From positions 1 through 16,307 of the forward strand of contig CAJUSF010000027.1 in NCBI GenBank assembly GCA_910588945.1: DNA of 16,307 bases. Direction: 5' to 3'. This DNA comes from an uncultured Eggerthellaceae bacterium. GTDB lineage: Bacteria > Actinomycetota > Coriobacteriia > Coriobacteriales > Eggerthellaceae. Under the pieces are notes generated by a model. That model saw only the letters and a list, made by a program, of their open reading frames with translations. It was not told the origin of the DNA and searched no databases. Below are positions 1 through 7,127 of this stretch, piece after piece. Position 1 is the first letter of the stretch; every line of letters starts with the position of its first letter. The translations under genes were made by a program, and so were the position numbers.

Positions 1-129
1 ACGTGAGATCATGCGTTGTCTCAAACGATATGTATGTCGTGAGATCTATCGCGTGCTCTGCGCTGAGGAACGCCGTCGAAACCAGCAAAAAGAAGCCTCT
101 TGACAACATAGGAGCGTCGAGAGCGCTTA

Positions 130-177
130 CGAATAAAACTCACACATAGGCCCGATAGCGCTAAGCCTGACCTTTTT
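130..177. repeat. Dispersed repeat B, left copy
   Basis: The block at 130-156 (CGAATAAAACTCACACATAG followed by GCCCGAT) recurs near the right end at 16132-16159 with two substitutions and one inserted base. A CCTTTTTC box follows in both copies (171-178 here, 16164-16171 there). This copy sits just past the stop of the second trkA gene. On the minus strand it holds a 17-codon ATG frame that abuts the trkA stop, but the repeat nature argues against coding. Function is unknown; it may be a 3'-end or palindromic repeat family element. Confidence 0.6.
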
Positions 178-180
178 CAT

Positions 181-852
181 CTACAGAGCTCTGAACGCAG
201 CACGAACCTCGTCAAGAACGTCGATATCAGCAACGACGATCACCTGATCGCCCGGGTAGAGCAGCATCTCGGGTCTAGCCACTTCGGCGTCATCTTCATA
301 CGCTACCGCCACTATGAGCGCGCCATCCGGCATCTCAATATCGGCGATCGCAACGCCTTCGTCCTCAGAATGATGTTTCATGCGCCCTACCGTGAACTCC
401 GATAGGGAAACGTTGCCATGCGTGAGCGAAGAAACGACCGAGACCGATCCCAGCAGCGCCTCTTCCTCGATCAAATTCGCAATGAGCGTGGTGGAGGACA
501 CGCACTCTATCCCTACCTCGCGGAAAATGCGCAGATTTTTCGGGTTGTTCACACGAGCGATAACACGAGGAACATTGAACACCCGCTGAGCAATCTCGCA
601 GCCGACCAAGTTTGTGTCATCTTGACCGGTAGCGCTTACAAACACATCAGCCCGTCGAATGCCGGCATCCTCTTGGAATCGCGAATCGCATCCGTCGCCG
701 TTTATCACTAGGAACTGTCCCTCGTATGCCACCGAAAGAAGATCAGCATTCTCGGCGCTTTGCTCTATAAGGGCAACCTCATTTTCGCTTGAAAGCATAA
801 CGGAGGCCAGATAGGCACCGACCTTTCCCCCACCCATGATTACGATATACAC
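181..852 (-). CDS. trkA: TrkA-type potassium uptake regulator (second of tandem pair)
   Basis: A 223-residue cytosolic RCK/KTN regulator that would bind nucleotide and gate a Trk/Ktr potassium channel. The N-terminal Rossmann half begins with a GGGKVG nucleotide-binding loop (residues 7-12). Its second strand ends in an acidic residue (Glu30 of ALIEQS), which favours NAD(H)-like ligands. The last ~80 residues look like an RCK_C domain ending in the usual PGDQVIVVAD stretch. E. coli TrkA is about twice this length because it carries two such units; here two half-size proteins are encoded in tandem. The start is GTG at 850-852, supported by GGGGAG six bases upstream; an in-frame ATG lies five codons inside. 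It follows the other trkA by 15 bases, so the two are almost certainly co-transcribed and may form a heteromeric ring. No TrkH lies on either side within the window. Confidence 0.9.
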   Translation of the reverse strand: MYIVIMGGGKVGAYLASVMLSSENEVALIEQSAENADLLSVAYEGQFLVINGDGCDSRFQEDAGIRRADVFVSATGQDDTNLVGCEIAQRVFNVPRVIARVNNPKNLRIFREVGIECVSSTTLIANLIEEEALLGSVSVVSSLTHGNVSLSEFTVGRMKHHSEDEGVAIADIEMPDGALIVAVAYEDDAEVARPEMLLYPGDQVIVVADIDVLDEVRAAFRAL

Positions 853-867
853 TTAGCGCTCCCCGAT

Positions 868-1560
868 CTAGGCGTTGGGCCACTCGTCCGAACCATCCTT
901 GATATAACGAAGGATCTGGTCGATGTGGTCTTGCTGCACGCATGCCAGCACAGTGTCCCCATTGTATAGCACGGAATCAGCCGAGGGAATGGACGAAACC
1001 GAACCGTCGGCACGCTCGAATGCCACGATGCTGATCTCGTGATTTCGCTCGATCTCGGATACGCGGATGGACCTGCGAGCGTCTTCGTCGCTATCGCCTA
1101 AGAACAGCGAGAACTCAAGTACCTCGTACTGGCCAAATGTGGTGATATGCGACCCATGACCGGCGATGATCTTCGAGAAGATCTCTTCAGCAACGAGAGA
1201 TGTTCCGCAAACATAATCGATGCCGAGTTGAGTATAGGCGCGCTCGTGATCGGTGTTGTATAGACGTGCGATCACATGCGGCACATCGAACAGTCTGCCT
1301 GCCACCTCTGCGCACATCAGGTTGGCGTTATCGTATTGGGTGACAGCGGCAAGGACATCGCATTCCTCTATGCCAGCATGAATAAGAACATCCTCGTCGA
1401 AACCGACACCTTGAATGGTGGATCCGTTGAAATTGCGCCCAAGATTAGTGAAAGCATCGGCATTACGGTCGATGCAACAGACGTTGTTTCCGCCATCGGA
1501 AAGCATATTAGCAAGCTGCGATCCGACACGACCGCAGCCGACAACGATGATGTTGCTCAT
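868..1560 (-). CDS. trkA: TrkA-type potassium uptake regulator (first of tandem pair)
   Basis: A 230-residue RCK protein, paralogous to the next gene. It has a GCGRVGS dinucleotide-binding loop (residues 8-14), Asp31 at the end of the second beta strand, and a C-terminal RCK_C-like domain ending LYNGDTVLACV. It is predicted to be a soluble ligand-sensing partner of a TrkH/KtrB potassium channel. The ATG at 1558-1560 directly abuts the TAA stop of the upstream cell-wall gene (TAAATG) with no intervening base and only a weak Shine-Dalgarno sequence. Translation is therefore probably coupled to that gene. Family assignment is secure; the channel partner is not in view. Confidence 0.9.
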   Translation of the reverse strand: MSNIIVVGCGRVGSQLANMLSDGGNNVCCIDRNADAFTNLGRNFNGSTIQGVGFDEDVLIHAGIEECDVLAAVTQYDNANLMCAEVAGRLFDVPHVIARLYNTDHERAYTQLGIDYVCGTSLVAEEIFSKIIAGHGSHITTFGQYEVLEFSLFLGDSDEDARRSIRVSEIERNHEISIVAFERADGSVSSIPSADSVLYNGDTVLACVQQDHIDQILRYIKDGSDEWPNA

Positions 1561-2448
1561 TTAGATCTTTCGCATCTCGTTCAGAGTGTCTCTGTACCAA
1601 TTATCGTAATTCGGCGGGCAATACTTCTGCGCATTCGCATAGCTGATGGTATAGCCGTAGATATTTGAAAGCCCTTTTACGTGGAAGTCGATAGCAGCTT
1701 CCCAGCTGGGCCAACTTCCGCCTGTCCATCCCCATGCATTATGCCAAGCAAAGCAGTTGGCGCCCTTGGTTGATTCGGTGTTGGAGATAGCCGGAGACCA
1801 ACGCGGATCTACGCCGTATTTCCAAGCCGCCTCTGCAAATGATGAGCCATAACCTGCAAGCGGAGACCCCGCGAGATATTTGTCGATCCTAGCCGTCCAC
1901 TCGGCAACGAATGCATTCTTACCGACCGAGAAATCAACATCGTAAACGCCTATTCCTCCATTTGCAGCAGAGCGGGACTTTGCCTGATTAACCTTATCCA
2001 AAGCAGCCTGCTCTTCGGCACGGGCCTTTTCTTCGGCGGCAATACGGATGGCTTCCTCTTGCGCCTGAACCTCTGCGACAGAAGCGCTCATATCGCGATG
2101 CGCGCCGGACAGAAGAACGGTCGTCTGTTCATTAACGGCAACATCGGCAGTCCCAGAAGCTGTTTGAGGCTGTGCCTGATCGGCAGTTTGATCCTGAACG
2201 ATGCCGTTATTTCCAGCTGACGCGAAACCAAGGCTGACGCCGATGGCGATCGCAACGGTTGCGATCGCAACAGCGATCATCTTGAATACGATGGAAAGAT
2301 TGCGAGGAATGGAAATGGATGGCTTGGAAACGAGAGCTGCACCGGAGGCATGCGCCGCTGCATGGGCGCCCGCAAAAGCCACACCACGCGAGTTCATCGC
2401 ATGACCAGCATGCTTTGCACCGGATACTATGTGCTTTCCCTTTGCCAA
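1561..2448 (-). CDS. Membrane-anchored lysozyme-fold / glucosaminidase-like cell-wall protein
   Basis: A 295-residue protein. A His/Ala-rich cytoplasmic head (1-50) leads to one hydrophobic segment (about 52-77, signal anchor), a linker rich in Gln, Thr and Ala, an Ala/Glu/Lys-rich probable coiled coil (about 119-160) and a C-terminal extracellular domain (about 180-295). That domain has the pattern of lysozyme-like murein hydrolases: FAEAAWKYGVDP, then SPAISNTES with Glu225 as candidate catalytic acid, then a Trp-rich AWGWTGGSW stretch. Cys232 and Cys277 could form a disulfide. The likely role is peptidoglycan cleavage or remodelling at the membrane surface. The start is a TTG at 2446-2448 with AAAAGG six bases upstream; the next in-frame ATG (Met19, SRGVAF) is inside the head. 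The fold call is by resemblance, and enzymatic activity is inferred. Confidence 0.72.
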   Translation of the reverse strand: MAKGKHIVSGAKHAGHAMNSRGVAFAGAHAAAHASGAALVSKPSISIPRNLSIVFKMIAVAIATVAIAIGVSLGFASAGNNGIVQDQTADQAQPQTASGTADVAVNEQTTVLLSGAHRDMSASVAEVQAQEEAIRIAAEEKARAEEQAALDKVNQAKSRSAANGGIGVYDVDFSVGKNAFVAEWTARIDKYLAGSPLAGYGSSFAEAAWKYGVDPRWSPAISNTESTKGANCFAWHNAWGWTGGSWPSWEAAIDFHVKGLSNIYGYTISYANAQKYCPPNYDNWYRDTLNEMRKI

Positions 2449-2716
2449 AATCCACCTTTTCCTTTTGGCCTCGTGAGTTGGCTCTCAGAGACCCTCTCTT
2501 TTAACGATGCATGAATTATTACCCATGATCGTTTGCTAGCTGTACCACGTATGGTCCATTAACGCACAAAATGAACCAAGCCGCTCAATGGCGACGACAG
2601 CATGGTGGATTGTTAGTGGATTTGCTGCCAAACATGGCTTGATATTTTTAACGTTCGAATATTTTACCGTATTTCTTGCAGAAGCGATACAACTATTTGA
2701 TCTGTTGCCGTTCGCC

Positions 2717-3085
2717 CTAGGCATCAGCGCCGATTATCCCGTTCAAGAAAACGGACACGATTGATATCACGATGGCGGCTACGAATGCGCTTCCAAAGGT
2801 TGCGATCTCGAAACCGATGCCGAACAGGGCGTTTGCAAGCCAAGCAGCAAGATAGAGCATCAAGGTATTCACGACCAGATAGAAAAGCCCGAGCGTGATA
2901 ACGGATACCGGAAGCGAAAGAAGCTGCAATATCGGCTTTACCGACATATTGATGAGCGCCAAAATGAGCGAAAGAAACAGCACGCCTACCCAGATCTGGC
3001 TCCCGATAACGGAAACACCCGGAACCAGCCATACCGCTACGGCAACCGCTATTGCTGTGACTATCCATCTAACGAAAAAGCCCAT
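2717..3085 (-). CDS. Phage-holin-4 / YvlD-like small membrane protein
   Basis: A 122-residue, almost wholly hydrophobic protein with four predicted membrane helices (about 4-24, 30-50, 56-82 and 90-118). The family signature is visible in LVPGVSVIG, LALINMSVKPILQLLSLP and the Leu/Ile-rich third and fourth helices. This is the widespread chromosomal holin-4_2/YvlD family. Despite the name it is usually not a phage lysis gene, and no phage genes surround it. Its exact role is unknown; YvlD-type proteins are linked to envelope stress in Firmicutes. ATG at 3083-3085 has AGGTGA upstream. It lies between the terminator after the MFS-CBS gene and the cell-wall gene, with 268 bases to the latter, so it is probably a unit of its own. 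Confidence 0.82.
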   Translation of the reverse strand: MGFFVRWIVTAIAVAVAVWLVPGVSVIGSQIWVGVLFLSLILALINMSVKPILQLLSLPVSVITLGLFYLVVNTLMLYLAAWLANALFGIGFEIATFGSAFVAAIVISIVSVFLNGIIGADA

Positions 3086-3151
3086 GATCGTTCACCTGCC
3101 CTTTTGGTTCAACCTACCTTTTGATTCAACTTGAGTTGCCATATTAGCTGT

Positions 3152-3186
3152 GAAAGAGAAACGGATCGGGTAGGAACCCGATCCGT
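3152..3186 (-). terminator. Rho-independent terminator after the MFS-CBS gene
   Basis: Perfect 11-bp stem, ACGGATCGGGT (3161-3171) and ACCCGATCCGT (3176-3186), with a 4-base loop. On the minus strand the stem is followed by TTTCTCTTT. It lies 166 bases past the MFS-CBS stop and ahead of the holin-like gene, so it ends the transporter transcript. The 3187-3352 stretch between the stop and the stem holds nothing else I recognise. Confidence 0.8.
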
Positions 3187-3352
3187 AATTCAGCCGTTCT
3201 CTCCTTGCGATTATTCTGCGACCTTTATCAGGGGCTTGCGCGATTCTTAACAAATGCCCGCGACCACGCGATGCCTTCGCTATTTTTCACAGACGCATTC
3301 GGCGGCGATTCCGATTCCCGCCCCTGCAAGACGATTCGATGCCGCAAACCCG

Positions 3353-5293
3353 CTAATTGCGCCCGAGATAGGACTCCATCGAATAATGAGTGATATCCGA
3401 GCGATTGATAACGCCCACGATCTTGCCGTCGTCTAGCACAGGCACCTTTTTCAGGTGATTGTTGGCCAAAACGCGACACACCTCGCTCAGATCCGAATGG
3501 ATGCTAACTCCAATGACGCCCTTCGCGCCGACCGATGTTACGGGCAGGCTCATCACGTCGCTCAGCTTCTCGTCATAGGGTGTGTCCTCGCGCGCAGATG
3601 TCGCGATGAGCGCGATGGGGTCCATGAAGGAATTCGTCTGGTGTGCAAGCATTTTCAGGATATCGCCATCGGAGATGAAGCCGACAGGATCGCCTGACTT
3701 ATCCACGATCGGACAGGCGCTGATACTCTTGTCTATGAAAAGCTGCATCGCGTCTTGCACGGTGGCATCCGAACACAATTCGTAGACATCGGTCTTCATT
3801 ATCTTACGCAGCAACTTTTCCTCGTTGTCTTGCATGACTACCGCACCGGCCTTGGCACCCGCACGATCTGCGACTTCTGCCTTTGCGCCGCCGGCCGCCT
3901 CGGAAACGCCGCGGTTGCCCTTCACAAATACGATCGTGAGCACCAGTCCGATCAGAACGAGAAGCGCGCTCAACAAGAACGCGACATTGATTCCGGCAAG
4001 GTTAGCATGGACCGAGTCCATGTTTGCGGAAGCGAAATTCGTCGTGATCGACGAGGACGAGATGACGATCGCCGTCCCAAGAGAGCCTGCGACTTGGCGC
4101 AGCGTGTTGTTAACGGATGTACCGTGGTTCATATACTTGGTCTCGAGCGCATTCATTCCCCACGTGGTGATCGGCATGTTCACCATGGTCATCGCGAGCA
4201 TGCGCAACGCATAGATCACAACGAGGAATGTGATGCTTGTCTCGAGCGTGAGAAATCCGAAAGCCACAGTGGTGACGAACAGCAAGACCATGCCGACGAT
4301 TCCAAGCACTCTAGGCCCGTGCTTGTCGAAAAGCTTTCCAGCGACCGGATTCATGATCCCCATGATGATCGCGCCGGGCATGAGCACAAGGCCTGAAACG
4401 GTGGCCGGATATCCGAGAAGATTCTGGATGTAGATTGGCATCAGAATGCCGGCTGCAAGAAGGGAGCCTTGAACCAGCATACCGATGATGGTCGCGACCA
4501 GGAATTTCTTGTTCAAGAGCACCTGCACGCGCAACATGGGAACCTCAAGATGCGTCTGGCGAATGAAGAACCAGATCACACATACGATTCCCACAACCAA
4601 CGCGATTCCGGAGATCAAATCGATGCCGTATGACCCGATGACGCTAAAACCATAGAGAAGGCCGCCGAAACCGAGCGTGGAAAGGACGACGGAAAGTGCA
4701 TCGAAGGCGGCGTCGCCCTTGCTGAGCGGCGGTTTTTTCTCAAGAAGGAACGCAGCGAAAACAACGACGAGGAGAATGAGCACCGTAACGCCGTAAAACA
4801 TTATGCGCCAATCGAACTGATCGACGATGATACCTGCGACCGTTGGGCCGATGGCCGGGGCGAAGGCGACAACAAGCCCAAACAAACCCATCGCCGAGCC
4901 GCGCTTTTCGATCGGGAACGTAACGAGCAGCACCGTCATGGAAAGCGGCATGAGGATGCCGGCGCCTGCAGCCTGAATGAGACGACCCAGAAGAAGGATG
5001 TTGAAATCGAATCCCCATGCGCAGCACAACGTTCCAAGCGCGAACACGCTCGTGCTGAACACGAAAAGCCCTTTCGTCGAGAATCGATCCTGAAGATAGG
5101 CGGTGATCGGGATCATGATCGCGTTCACAAGCGTGAAGCCCGTTGTAAGCCATTGGCCCGTCGAGGCGTCGATGCTCATCTCGTCCATTATGGAAGGCAA
5201 CGCCGGGGTTACCAGCGTCTGGTTCAATACGGTCACAAATGTGCCGATGATAATGATGATCAGCGTAACGCGCTGCTTGCGGTTAAGTCCCAT
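3353..5293 (-). CDS. DHA2-type MFS transporter with C-terminal CBS-domain pair
   Basis: A 646-residue fusion protein. Residues 1 to about 470 form an EmrB/QacA-type (DHA2, 14-helix) drug:H+ antiporter: LNQTLVTPALP in helix 1 corresponds to motif D1, GRLIQAAGAGILMP (103-116) follows, and the antiporter motif C is GLVVAFAPAIGPTVAG (139-154). An Ala/Gly-rich linker (about 465-488) leads to two CBS motifs, about 498-550 and 579-637. These form a Bateman module, a type that normally binds adenine nucleotides such as ATP, AMP or SAM. CBS pairs are common on Mg, chloride and osmolyte transporters but rare on MFS exporters, so ligand-gated transport is likely. ATG at 5291-5293 is preceded by AGGAG six bases upstream. 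The gene stands alone, with a long gene-free region before it and a terminator after it. The exported substrate is unknown. Confidence 0.9.
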   Translation of the reverse strand: MGLNRKQRVTLIIIIIGTFVTVLNQTLVTPALPSIMDEMSIDASTGQWLTTGFTLVNAIMIPITAYLQDRFSTKGLFVFSTSVFALGTLCCAWGFDFNILLLGRLIQAAGAGILMPLSMTVLLVTFPIEKRGSAMGLFGLVVAFAPAIGPTVAGIIVDQFDWRIMFYGVTVLILLVVVFAAFLLEKKPPLSKGDAAFDALSVVLSTLGFGGLLYGFSVIGSYGIDLISGIALVVGIVCVIWFFIRQTHLEVPMLRVQVLLNKKFLVATIIGMLVQGSLLAAGILMPIYIQNLLGYPATVSGLVLMPGAIIMGIMNPVAGKLFDKHGPRVLGIVGMVLLFVTTVAFGFLTLETSITFLVVIYALRMLAMTMVNMPITTWGMNALETKYMNHGTSVNNTLRQVAGSLGTAIVISSSSITTNFASANMDSVHANLAGINVAFLLSALLVLIGLVLTIVFVKGNRGVSEAAGGAKAEVADRAGAKAGAVVMQDNEEKLLRKIMKTDVYELCSDATVQDAMQLFIDKSISACPIVDKSGDPVGFISDGDILKMLAHQTNSFMDPIALIATSAREDTPYDEKLSDVMSLPVTSVGAKGVIGVSIHSDLSEVCRVLANNHLKKVPVLDDGKIVGVINRSDITHYSMESYLGRN

Positions 5294-5515
5294 CTCGAAC
5301 TCCTAAACTCCTACTTTACCGATTCTCTCATGCTTGCTATACACAGCGCATTTGCCGCGAGCCGGCGCACTGGCAACGCTCGACCTGCGCCCTAACGACA
5401 CGTCGTCGGCGCGCTGGCGTCGCACTGTCGATACGTCGTCGACGATGTCTCGACGCATCGCGGATCAGGTGCGCGATTCAGCACTCTGCGCTTATTTCCT
5501 TTTGTAATTTCTTAT

Positions 5516-5543
5516 TCATTAAACGAAACAGATGGTCGTACAA
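5516..5543 (-). promoter_or_regulatory. Possible promoter of the MFS-CBS gene
   Basis: On the minus strand, TTGTAC (5538-5543) and TAATGA (5516-5521) are separated by 16 bases in an AT-rich patch. They point toward the MFS-CBS gene about 220 bases away. Both boxes are fair sigma-70-type matches. No other candidate nearer the gene looked better, but this rests on pattern alone. Confidence 0.3.
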
Positions 5544-5693
5544 AAACGATCGAAGTGATTCGGATTATTGGAACGTCACATTGTATCACACCGAAAAGAT
5601 CCGAGTTGCAGGTAAAGATTACGAGACAAGATAAGGCCTTAGGTTGACCGTGGGCGCGCATGCGGGTTTCATTGAAAACGCGTCTGGTCAAGC

Positions 5694-5722
5694 GTAGGTG
5701 CGCATGCGCTTTCCATGCGCAC
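5694..5722 (-). repeat. Palindromic repeat A, copy 1 (with plus-strand T tract)
   Basis: Read on the minus strand this is GTGCGCAT, a 9-base loop, ATGCGCAC, then CTAC. It has the same length and layout as the copies at 6004 and 16092, but a different loop. On the plus strand the hairpin (9-bp stem 5698-5706 with 5714-5722) is followed after one G by seven T (5724-5730). That is the form of a rho-independent terminator for plus-strand transcription, although no plus-strand gene lies upstream. A further pair of ATGCGCAT palindromes lies at 5751-5758 and 5784-5791. Confidence 0.65.
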
Positions 5723-5840
5723 GTTTTTTTGTATTGCGGGTCCGGTTTTCATGCGCATGTGTCACATTCCCAGACCTGCAGATATGCGCATCCAAGAAAT
5801 GATTGCCGAGGTGCTTACAAAGCGAGTCTTGCTTGTTGTA

Positions 5841-5957
5841 TACGATCTGCTTGCATCTACTCCGCTGATTCTGCAGCGCCAGAAACGCATGATAAGCTTA
5901 CAGCATCATGCGTTTCGCCTGCGCGAAGCCAAAGCGGATAGGTGCAAGCAGATCGTA
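5841..5957. repeat. Large imperfect hairpin (~117 bases)
   Basis: The outer arms are 5841-5866 (begins TACGATCTGCTTGCA) and 5933-5957 (ends TGCAAGCAGATCGTA). They pair at 24 of 26 positions, with one bulge and one pair that becomes G-U in RNA if the plus strand is transcribed. An inner 12-bp perfect stem, GAAACGCATGAT (5882-5893) with ATCATGCGTTTC (5905-5916), closes an 11-base loop containing AAGCTT. The segments between the stems are GC-rich and partly complementary. There is no T tract after it on either strand. It could be a structured noncoding RNA, a MITE-like relic or a processing element. Confidence 0.6.
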
Positions 5958-6003
5958 AAGCGACTAAGTATCTCGGTAAGCATTTCCATCCAAACCTACA
6001 ATT

Positions 6004-6032
6004 GTGCGCATCAAGATCGGATGCGCACCTAC
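6004..6032 (+). repeat. Palindromic repeat A, copy 2
   Basis: GTGCGCAT (6004-6011), loop CAAGATCGG, ATGCGCAC (6021-6028), then CTAC. It differs at one base from the 16092-16120 copy ten kilobases away and shares the stem and trailing CTAC with the 5694-5722 copy. It lies 124 bases past the stop of the Cys-rich gene. The layout is like REP-type intergenic palindromes. Confidence 0.7.
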
Positions 6033-6155
6033 AGTCAACCAGTAGCCCTTCCAAGTAAGTAATCGTGTGTTCAACCTGCATCATTGTCTTTCGAGTCGAT
6101 CCAAGCGTGAGTTTAGGAACGTCCCAAGCCACACATTCCAGACCCTCTACCTGAT

Positions 6156-6518
6156 CTACGCCTTGCGGACAGGAACGCAGATGTTGCAAACCGCATTCGT
6201 TGCGGTGGCTTCCTCATCTGCTCGTCCGCACGGGTAGCCGCACACGACACCCATTCGCTTGCACACCTTCTCCGGCATCGCGGCGCGAAACGCTCCCTCG
6301 ATATCCGCGCCGCAAGCCTTGCATGACATCCCCAGATCAAGTCCGCGTTCAAGCGCCTTGATCTCCATAATGTCTTTCTTATGCGGAAGGTCGAAATGGT
6401 TGAGGTACTGCTCACGCATTACAGCGCATCGCGCCCCGCAATTCGGACAACTAACAACAAGCAGCCTCTTCGGTCTGCACTGACCACACTCCGGATTGCA
6501 ATTTCCCGCGTAACACAT
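6156..6518 (-). CDS. Cys-rich probable metal-binding protein
   Basis: A 120-residue protein with 14 cysteines: 2, 7, 11, 14, 24, 27, 31, 66, 69, 86, 93, 97, 111 and 114. The C11-x2-C14 and C24-P-N-C27 pairs and SCKACGAD at 65-72 look like zinc-ribbon knuckles. The others (CGYPC, CNIC) could hold further zinc or Fe-S sites. No membrane segment or signal peptide is visible. I do not recognise the family. It is the last gene of the series VOC protein - Cys-rich protein, 58 bases after the former, on the same strand. The ATG at 6516-6518 is chosen because cysteines begin at residue 2; the AGAGG upstream is 12 bases away, longer than ideal. A role as metal/cofactor or electron-carrier accessory to the molybdoenzyme cluster is only an inference from position. 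Confidence 0.7.
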   Translation of the reverse strand: MCYAGNCNPECGQCRPKRLLVVSCPNCGARCAVMREQYLNHFDLPHKKDIMEIKALERGLDLGMSCKACGADIEGAFRAAMPEKVCKRMGVVCGYPCGRADEEATATNAVCNICVPVRKA

Positions 6519-6576
6519 CTAGGGATTTCGCCTCTTAACCTATCTCGACCTTCCAAAAGGAGTATGACTTAATCAA

Positions 6577-7092
6577 TTAGCCCATTGGGACAATCACGTT
6601 TTTTCCATCCCAAGCATCTCTGATCTCCTTACACTTATCGATCAAAAACGGCTGCGGATTGTGGATCTCCACATACTGACCGAGCTCCTTCAAGCAATCG
6701 ATATACGCCACGCGCAAGCCGCCGCCAGACTCCATATAAAAGGCAACCTCATATCCGGCATCTTCCCACTCTTTTACCGCAGCATCGAAATCGTCCACCC
6801 ATACGGAGAAATGATTGAACCCAATGCCTATCTCGGTGTAAGGAGTAGGGCCAGCCGTCAGAGGCTTGATGAGTTCAAGCTGGAGATCTCCATACATCCC
6901 ATATGCGACCTCGATAAGATTTTCAACCTCTTTACCACGGAAGATGGTCTTTGCCGGAGCCGGCGGGGTCATCACGAAGAACGGACCGGCACCGAATGTC
7001 TTAGAGAACATCTCGCATGCCTCTTGAACATCCTCAACAACATAGCCCAACTGATTGACACAGTATTTATTCATCAACTTATCTATAGCCAT
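6577..7092 (-). CDS. VOC (glyoxalase/methylmalonyl-CoA epimerase-fold) protein
   Basis: A 171-residue soluble protein with two beta-alpha-beta-beta-beta repeats of the vicinal-oxygen-chelate fold. The first runs from VNQLGYVVEDVQEACEMF and the second from FNHFSVWVDDFDAAVKEW. The four positions that bind metal in this fold appear as Gln14, Glu73 (in LQLELIKP), His94 and Glu142 (in QYVEIHNP), so a metal site looks intact. VOC members include epimerases, glyoxalases, isomerases and extradiol dioxygenases; length and the EDVQEA/FNHFSV pattern fit the epimerase/lyase-type single-chain group best. A dioxygenase is unlikely if the host is a strict anaerobe. It starts at ATG 7090-7092 with AAGGAG 11 bases upstream and follows the MFS gene by 35 bases, so the two are probably co-transcribed and may act on the same compound. 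Confidence 0.85.
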   Translation of the reverse strand: MAIDKLMNKYCVNQLGYVVEDVQEACEMFSKTFGAGPFFVMTPPAPAKTIFRGKEVENLIEVAYGMYGDLQLELIKPLTAGPTPYTEIGIGFNHFSVWVDDFDAAVKEWEDAGYEVAFYMESGGGLRVAYIDCLKELGQYVEIHNPQPFLIDKCKEIRDAWDGKNVIVPMG

Positions 7093-7127
7093 AATTGAAA
7101 CATCTCCTTAAGTTGTCGAACACGCGC

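Larger units (their letters stand above)
5294..6155. other. Gene-free, repeat- and hairpin-rich intergenic region
   Basis: About 860 bases with no convincing gene on either strand. The open frames that cross it read through palindromes and lack homologous-looking protein and good ribosome-binding sites. From left to right it holds the leader of the MFS-CBS gene, a CG-rich patch with two similar ACGTCGTCG stretches near 5400-5455, an AT-rich possible promoter near 5516-5543, several ATGCGCA palindromes (5698-5791), a ~117-base hairpin (5841-5957) and a second palindromic repeat copy (6004-6032). The final 120 bases before the Cys-rich gene's stop show nothing clear. Confidence 0.7.

Noticed and set aside
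2..47. Direct repeat CGTGAGATC at 2-10 and 39-47
   Set aside because: Only nine bases, two copies, no link to a gene; likely chance.
127..180. 17-codon frame (begins MKKVRLS) abutting the trkA stop
   Set aside because: Lies within dispersed repeat B; the right-hand copy does not preserve the frame in the same form, so coding is not supported.
2536..2724. 62-codon minus-strand frame between the holin-like and cell-wall genes
   Set aside because: Overlaps the end of the holin-like gene, low-complexity polar sequence, no good ribosome-binding site. More likely leader or promoter DNA of the cell-wall gene.
2717..3085. Holin-like gene as evidence of a prophage
   Set aside because: It belongs to the common chromosomal holin-4/YvlD family and there are no phage structural, integrase or lysis genes nearby.
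4740..5153. 137-codon minus-strand frame inside the MFS-CBS gene
   Set aside because: Arg/His-rich out-of-frame shadow of the transporter, as are the other long frames inside the large genes.
5694..6032. CRISPR array from the repeated ATGCGCA units
   Set aside because: Spacing is irregular, copies are in both orientations and no cas genes are present; they fit a dispersed palindromic repeat.
6123..6143. Partial likeness (CCAAGCCACACATT) to the shared regulator motif
   Set aside because: Lacks the central TGGCCA and needs gaps to align; it is downstream of the Cys-rich gene, not at a promoter.
5660..6189. Open frames of 93-115 codons on both strands in the 5294-6155 gap
   Set aside because: They run through the palindromes and the large hairpin, differ in composition from the real genes, and lack convincing ribosome-binding sites. 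Similar peptide bits on both strands only reflect the inverted repeat.
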